This document shows positions 6,489 to 9,222 of a DNA stretch of 9,222 bases, piece after piece (within the stretch, counting starts at the first letter, position 1; every line of letters starts with the position of its first letter). The notes under the pieces were generated by a model, which was not told the DNA's origin, ran no database searches, and was given only the letters and a program-made list of their open reading frames with translations. The stretch lies in contig CADCQU010000182.1 in assembly GCA_902803635.1 (NCBI GenBank), forward strand, positions 1 through 9,222, in the 5' to 3' direction. This DNA is from an uncultured Lachnospiraceae bacterium (GTDB taxonomy: Bacteria > Bacillota > Clostridia > Lachnospirales > Lachnospiraceae). Both the position numbers and the translations under genes were made by a program.

Positions 6489-7691
6489 ATGAAAACATCG
6501 GAAGCAAAAGACACCCAGGCAAAACCGGTCCTGAAGACGTCCCCGGACGGGCGTCTCGCCATCATCCCCTTAAAGAGCACCGAGGCGGTCGGGGCAAAGA
6601 TTAACGATTATCTCGTCAAATGGCGGAAGGACCGTGTCAAGGAGGGCCTCGTCCCGAACGACAACGGCTATTCGCGCAGCTCCTTCCTCATCGAGGCCGC
6701 AACGCCGCGCTTCGGCTCCGGCGAGGGCAAGGGCACCATCAAGGAGAGCGTCCGCGGCGACGACCTCTATGTCCTCGTGGACGTGTGCAACCACTCGCTC
6801 ACCTACCGCCTCGCCGCCTACGAGAATATCATGTCTCCGGACGACCATTTCCAGGACTTAAAGCGCGTCATCGCCGCCGCCGGCAAGAAGGCCCACCGGA
6901 TCAACGTCATCATGCCCTACCTCTATGAAGGCCGCCGCCTCCTTCGGAACGGCCGCGAGTCCATCGACTGCGCCCACGCGATGCAGGAGCTGGCCTCGCT
7001 CGGCGTGGAGAACATCATCACCTTCGAGGCCCACGACCCGCGCGTGCAGAACGCGATCCCGCTCTACGGCTTCGAGTCGATGAGCCCGACCTACCAGTTC
7101 CTGAAGGCGATCCTCCGCCTCGACAAGAACCTCATCCTTGACGACGACCATTTGATGGCCGTCAGCCCCGACGAGGGCGGCATGCGCCGGGCCATTTATC
7201 TGGCAAATGTCCTCAACGTGAACATGGGGATGCTATACAAGCGCTACGATTACACCGTGAGCCTGCCAAATGGCAAGCACCCGGTGGTGGCCCACGAGTT
7301 CTTGGGCCCCGAGGTGGAGGGGAAGGACATCATCATCATCGATGACATGATCTCCTCCGGCGACAAGGTCCTGGAGACCGCCGACCAGTTAAAACGCCGC
7401 GGCGCGAAGAAAATCTTCATCTGCGCGGCCTTCGGCATCTTCACGAACGGCCTGGCACGCTTCGACGATGCCTACGCGAAGGGCATGTTCGACCATCTCA
7501 TCACCACGAACCTCGTCTACCAGCCGGACGAGCTCCTCCAGAAGGAATATTACAGGGGCTGCGACATGAGCAAGTACCTCGCGCTCATCATCGACACCCT
7601 GAACCACGACGCGTCGCTCTCCGCCCTCCTCAACCCCATTGACCGCATCCAGAAGGTTCTCCAGAAATACAAGAACGGGGAGGCAATCTGA
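6489..7691 (+). CDS. prs: Ribose-phosphate pyrophosphokinase (PRPP synthetase), long divergent form
   Basis: Prs (400 aa) converts ribose-5-phosphate and ATP to PRPP and AMP, supplying purine, pyrimidine, NAD, histidine and tryptophan synthesis in the cytoplasm. Family landmarks run in the right order: KESVRGDDLYVLVDVCN (85-101), RINVIMPYLYEGRR (137-150), FEAHDPRVQNAIP (179-191), SPDEGGMRRAIYLAN (226-240), the catalytic KR pair at 251-252, and the PRPP-binding loop IIIIDDMISSGDK (281-293). The canonical loop usually reads DDMxDTGGT or DTAGT, so ISSGDK is a divergent version. The protein is about 80 residues longer than classical Prs (about 315 aa), mainly through an N-terminal extension of about 50 residues and a longer C-terminus, as in some clostridial Prs proteins. 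GGAGG at 6479-6483 sits 5 nt before the ATG. It is the last gene before the bidirectional terminator and is probably in the dnaD operon. Confidence 0.93.
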   Translation: MKTSEAKDTQAKPVLKTSPDGRLAIIPLKSTEAVGAKINDYLVKWRKDRVKEGLVPNDNGYSRSSFLIEAATPRFGSGEGKGTIKESVRGDDLYVLVDVCNHSLTYRLAAYENIMSPDDHFQDLKRVIAAAGKKAHRINVIMPYLYEGRRLLRNGRESIDCAHAMQELASLGVENIITFEAHDPRVQNAIPLYGFESMSPTYQFLKAILRLDKNLILDDDHLMAVSPDEGGMRRAIYLANVLNVNMGMLYKRYDYTVSLPNGKHPVVAHEFLGPEVEGKDIIIIDDMISSGDKVLETADQLKRRGAKKIFICAAFGIFTNGLARFDDAYAKGMFDHLITTNLVYQPDELLQKEYYRGCDMSKYLALIIDTLNHDASLSALLNPIDRIQKVLQKYKNGEAI

Positions 7692-7698
7692 AGAAAAC

Positions 7699-7712
7699 GG
7701 CGGCTCGCCGCC
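7699..7712 (+). repeat. Small GC-rich hairpin before the terminator
   Basis: GGCGG (7699-7703) pairs with CCGCC (7708-7712) around a CTCG loop, just after the prs stop. It may aid pausing or protect the transcript end, next to the main terminator stem. Confidence 0.4.
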
Positions 7713-7717
7713 CACGC

Positions 7718-7761
7718 AAAAAACCGCGGCAAATGCAGAACGCATTTGCCGCGGTTTTTTT
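7718..7761. terminator. Bidirectional intrinsic terminator between prs and clpB
   Basis: A perfect 19-bp stem pairs 7718-7736 with 7742-7760 around the 5-nt loop AGAAC. The outer six pairs are A-T, giving a T-run at the 3' side on both strands. The inner part is the GC-rich CCGCGGCAAATGC. It lies 26 bp after the prs stop and 11 bp after the clpB stop on the other strand, so it serves both convergent genes. The stem is built from inverted copies of the word GCAAATG, which is overrepresented across the window. Confidence 0.92.
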
Positions 7762-7772
7762 ATTCACTTGTA

Positions 7773-9222
7773 TTACACGCACTCCGCCACGAGCTTCCCG
7801 TCCACAACATCGATGCGGATGGTGCTGCCCTCGTGGGCATTTCCGCCGAGGATCTGCCGCGCGGCGAGGGTCTCGACATGCTGCTGGAGGTAGCGCTTCA
7901 GCGGCCGCGCCCCGTACACCGGGTCGTAGGCATTTGCCACGGCAAATTCCTCCGCCTCCGGGGTGAGCTCGATGGTAATCTGCTGGTCCGCAAGCCGCCG
8001 GTTGAGGTCCGCCATCAGGAGCCGGACGATGCCGCCGATATTCTCGCGGGTGAGGGGCTTAAAGACGATGACCTCATCCAGACGGTTCAGGAATTCCGGA
8101 CGGAAATGCATTCGGAGTTCATTTGTCACCATCGAGAGGGCGTCGTTGTCAATCTCGCCGTCTTCGCCAATCCCGTCAAGGAGGTACTGGGCGCCAATGT
8201 TCGAGGTCAGGATGATGATCGTGTTCTTGAAGTCCACGAGCCGCCCCTGGCTGTCGGTAATGCGCCCGTCGTCGAGCACCTGGAGGAGCACGTTGAAGAC
8301 ATCCGGGTGGGCCTTCTCAATCTCGTCGAAGAGGACGACCGAGAAGGGCTTCCGCCGCACGGCCTCCGTGAGCTGCCCGCCCTCGTCGTAGCCGACGTAG
8401 CCGGGAGGCGCCCCGATAAGGCGCGAGACGGCAAATTTCTCCATGTACTCGCTCATGTCGATGCGCACCATGTTGTTCTCGTCGTCGAAGAGGCTCGCCG
8501 CCAGCGTCCGCGCAAGCCCCGTCTTGCCCACGCCCGTCGGCCCGAGGAAGAGGAAGGAGCCGATCGGCCGCTTCGGATCCTTGATGCCCGCCCGCGACCT
8601 GAGGATCGCGTCCGCGACCTTCTCCACCGCCTCGTCCTGCCCGAGGACCCGCCGGTGCAGCTCCTCCGGCAAATGCAGGACCTTCGTGCGCTCGCCCTCG
8701 GTGAGCTTGCTCACCGGGATGCCCGTCCAGCGGGAGACGATGCGCCCGATCTCGTCCTCGGTGACCTCCTCGTGGACCATCGACAGATCCCGGCCGCGGA
8801 CGTGTGCCTCGGCCTCGGCGAGAGCCTTCTGTACCTTGGGCAGCTCGCCGTACTGGAGCTGGGCTGCCTTGTTGAGGTCGTAGGCGCGCTTGGCGATCTC
8901 GATCTCGTCGTTAATCCGGTCGATCTCCTCGCGGTATTTCTTCAGGCTCTCGACCTCCTTCTTCTCGTTCTCCCATTTGGCCTTCTGCGCGTTGAAGGCG
9001 TCCTTCATCTCCGCAAGCTCCTTCTGGAGATTGGCCAGCCGTTCCTTGCTCAGGCTGTCAGTCTCCTTCTTCAAGGCCGCCTCCTCGATCTGCATTTGCA
9101 TGATCTTCCGCTGCTGCTCGTCGAGCTCGGTCGGAAGGGAGTTGAGCTCGGTCTTGATGAGGGCGCAGGCCTCGTCCACAAGGTCGATGGCCTTGTCCGG
9201 GAGGTAGCGGTCGGTGATGTAC
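7773..9222 (-). CDS. clpB: ATP-dependent disaggregase ClpB, C-terminal part (5' end outside window)
   Basis: The visible 482 residues are the C-terminal part of ClpB, the hexameric AAA+ cytoplasmic chaperone that extracts proteins from aggregates together with DnaK. The frame runs off the window edge. It starts in the end of the first ATPase domain ([18 protein letters not shown], numbered from 1 here). Residues about 35-150 are the charged coiled-coil middle domain that docks DnaK and separates ClpB from ClpA and most other Clp ATPases. The second ATPase domain has Walker A GPTGVGKT (227-234), Walker B VVLFDE (295-300), sensor-1 TSN (339-341), the arginine finger in FLNRLDE (Arg380) and sensor-2 GARPLKR (437-443). 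No lesion is visible. The promoter and any CtsR or CIRCE site lie outside the window. The gene converges on prs. Confidence 0.96.
   Translation of the reverse strand, partial: YITDRYLPDKAIDLVDEACALIKTELNSLPTELDEQQRKIMQMQIEEAALKKETDSLSKERLANLQKELAEMKDAFNAQKAKWENEKKEVESLKKYREEIDRINDEIEIAKRAYDLNKAAQLQYGELPKVQKALAEAEAHVRGRDLSMVHEEVTEDEIGRIVSRWTGIPVSKLTEGERTKVLHLPEELHRRVLGQDEAVEKVADAILRSRAGIKDPKRPIGSFLFLGPTGVGKTGLARTLAASLFDDENNMVRIDMSEYMEKFAVSRLIGAPPGYVGYDEGGQLTEAVRRKPFSVVLFDEIEKAHPDVFNVLLQVLDDGRITDSQGRLVDFKNTIIILTSNIGAQYLLDGIGEDGEIDNDALSMVTNELRMHFRPEFLNRLDEVIVFKPLTRENIGGIVRLLMADLNRRLADQQITIELTPEAEEFAVANAYDPVYGARPLKRYLQQHVETLAARQILGGNAHEGSTIRIDVVDGKLVAECV

Overview
The window looks like chromosomal DNA of a GC-rich (roughly 60% by eye) member of the Clostridia, most probably a Lachnospiraceae relative. 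The reasons are the paired GlgC/GlgD ADP-glucose pyrophosphorylase genes, a DnaD primosome protein followed by a DnaC/DnaI-type helicase loader, strong AAGGAGG ribosome binding sites, and a long (400 aa) divergent PRPP synthetase with an N-terminal extension. The assignment is from remembered family features, not a search. Six complete genes and one partial gene fill nearly all of the window. No mobile element, tRNA, rRNA or CRISPR array is visible.

Layout. From 64 to 2462 on the minus strand lies a glgC-glgD operon with a 4-bp ATGA overlap, making ADP-glucose for glycogen. A 304-bp AT-rich divergent intergenic region (2463-2766) carries promoter-like sequences facing both ways. On the plus strand follow murC (2767-4152, peptidoglycan precursor synthesis), a 147-bp spacer, dnaD (4300-5388), a helicase loader gene (5455-6447) and prs (6489-7691, PRPP synthesis). 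A perfect 19-bp-stem bidirectional terminator (7718-7761) separates prs from the convergent 3' part of clpB (7773 to the window end, minus strand).

How it works together. GlgC and GlgD form the glycogen control step, with GlgD apparently missing catalytic features. DnaD and the loader put the replicative helicase on DNA, and are probably co-transcribed with prs.

The most interesting region is the murC-dnaD spacer. It packs six DnaA-box-like 9-mers, four direct and two inverted, into 78 bp, folded into an imperfect 28-bp inverted repeat that ends about 17 bp before an extended -10 promoter of dnaD. This suggests DnaA control of a helicase-loading operon, or a DnaA-titration site. Other points are a decayed 70-bp-offset duplication of the helicase loader start site, and a frame-independent excess of the short word CAAAT/ATTTG (especially GCAAAT/ATTTGC), which also builds the terminator stem.
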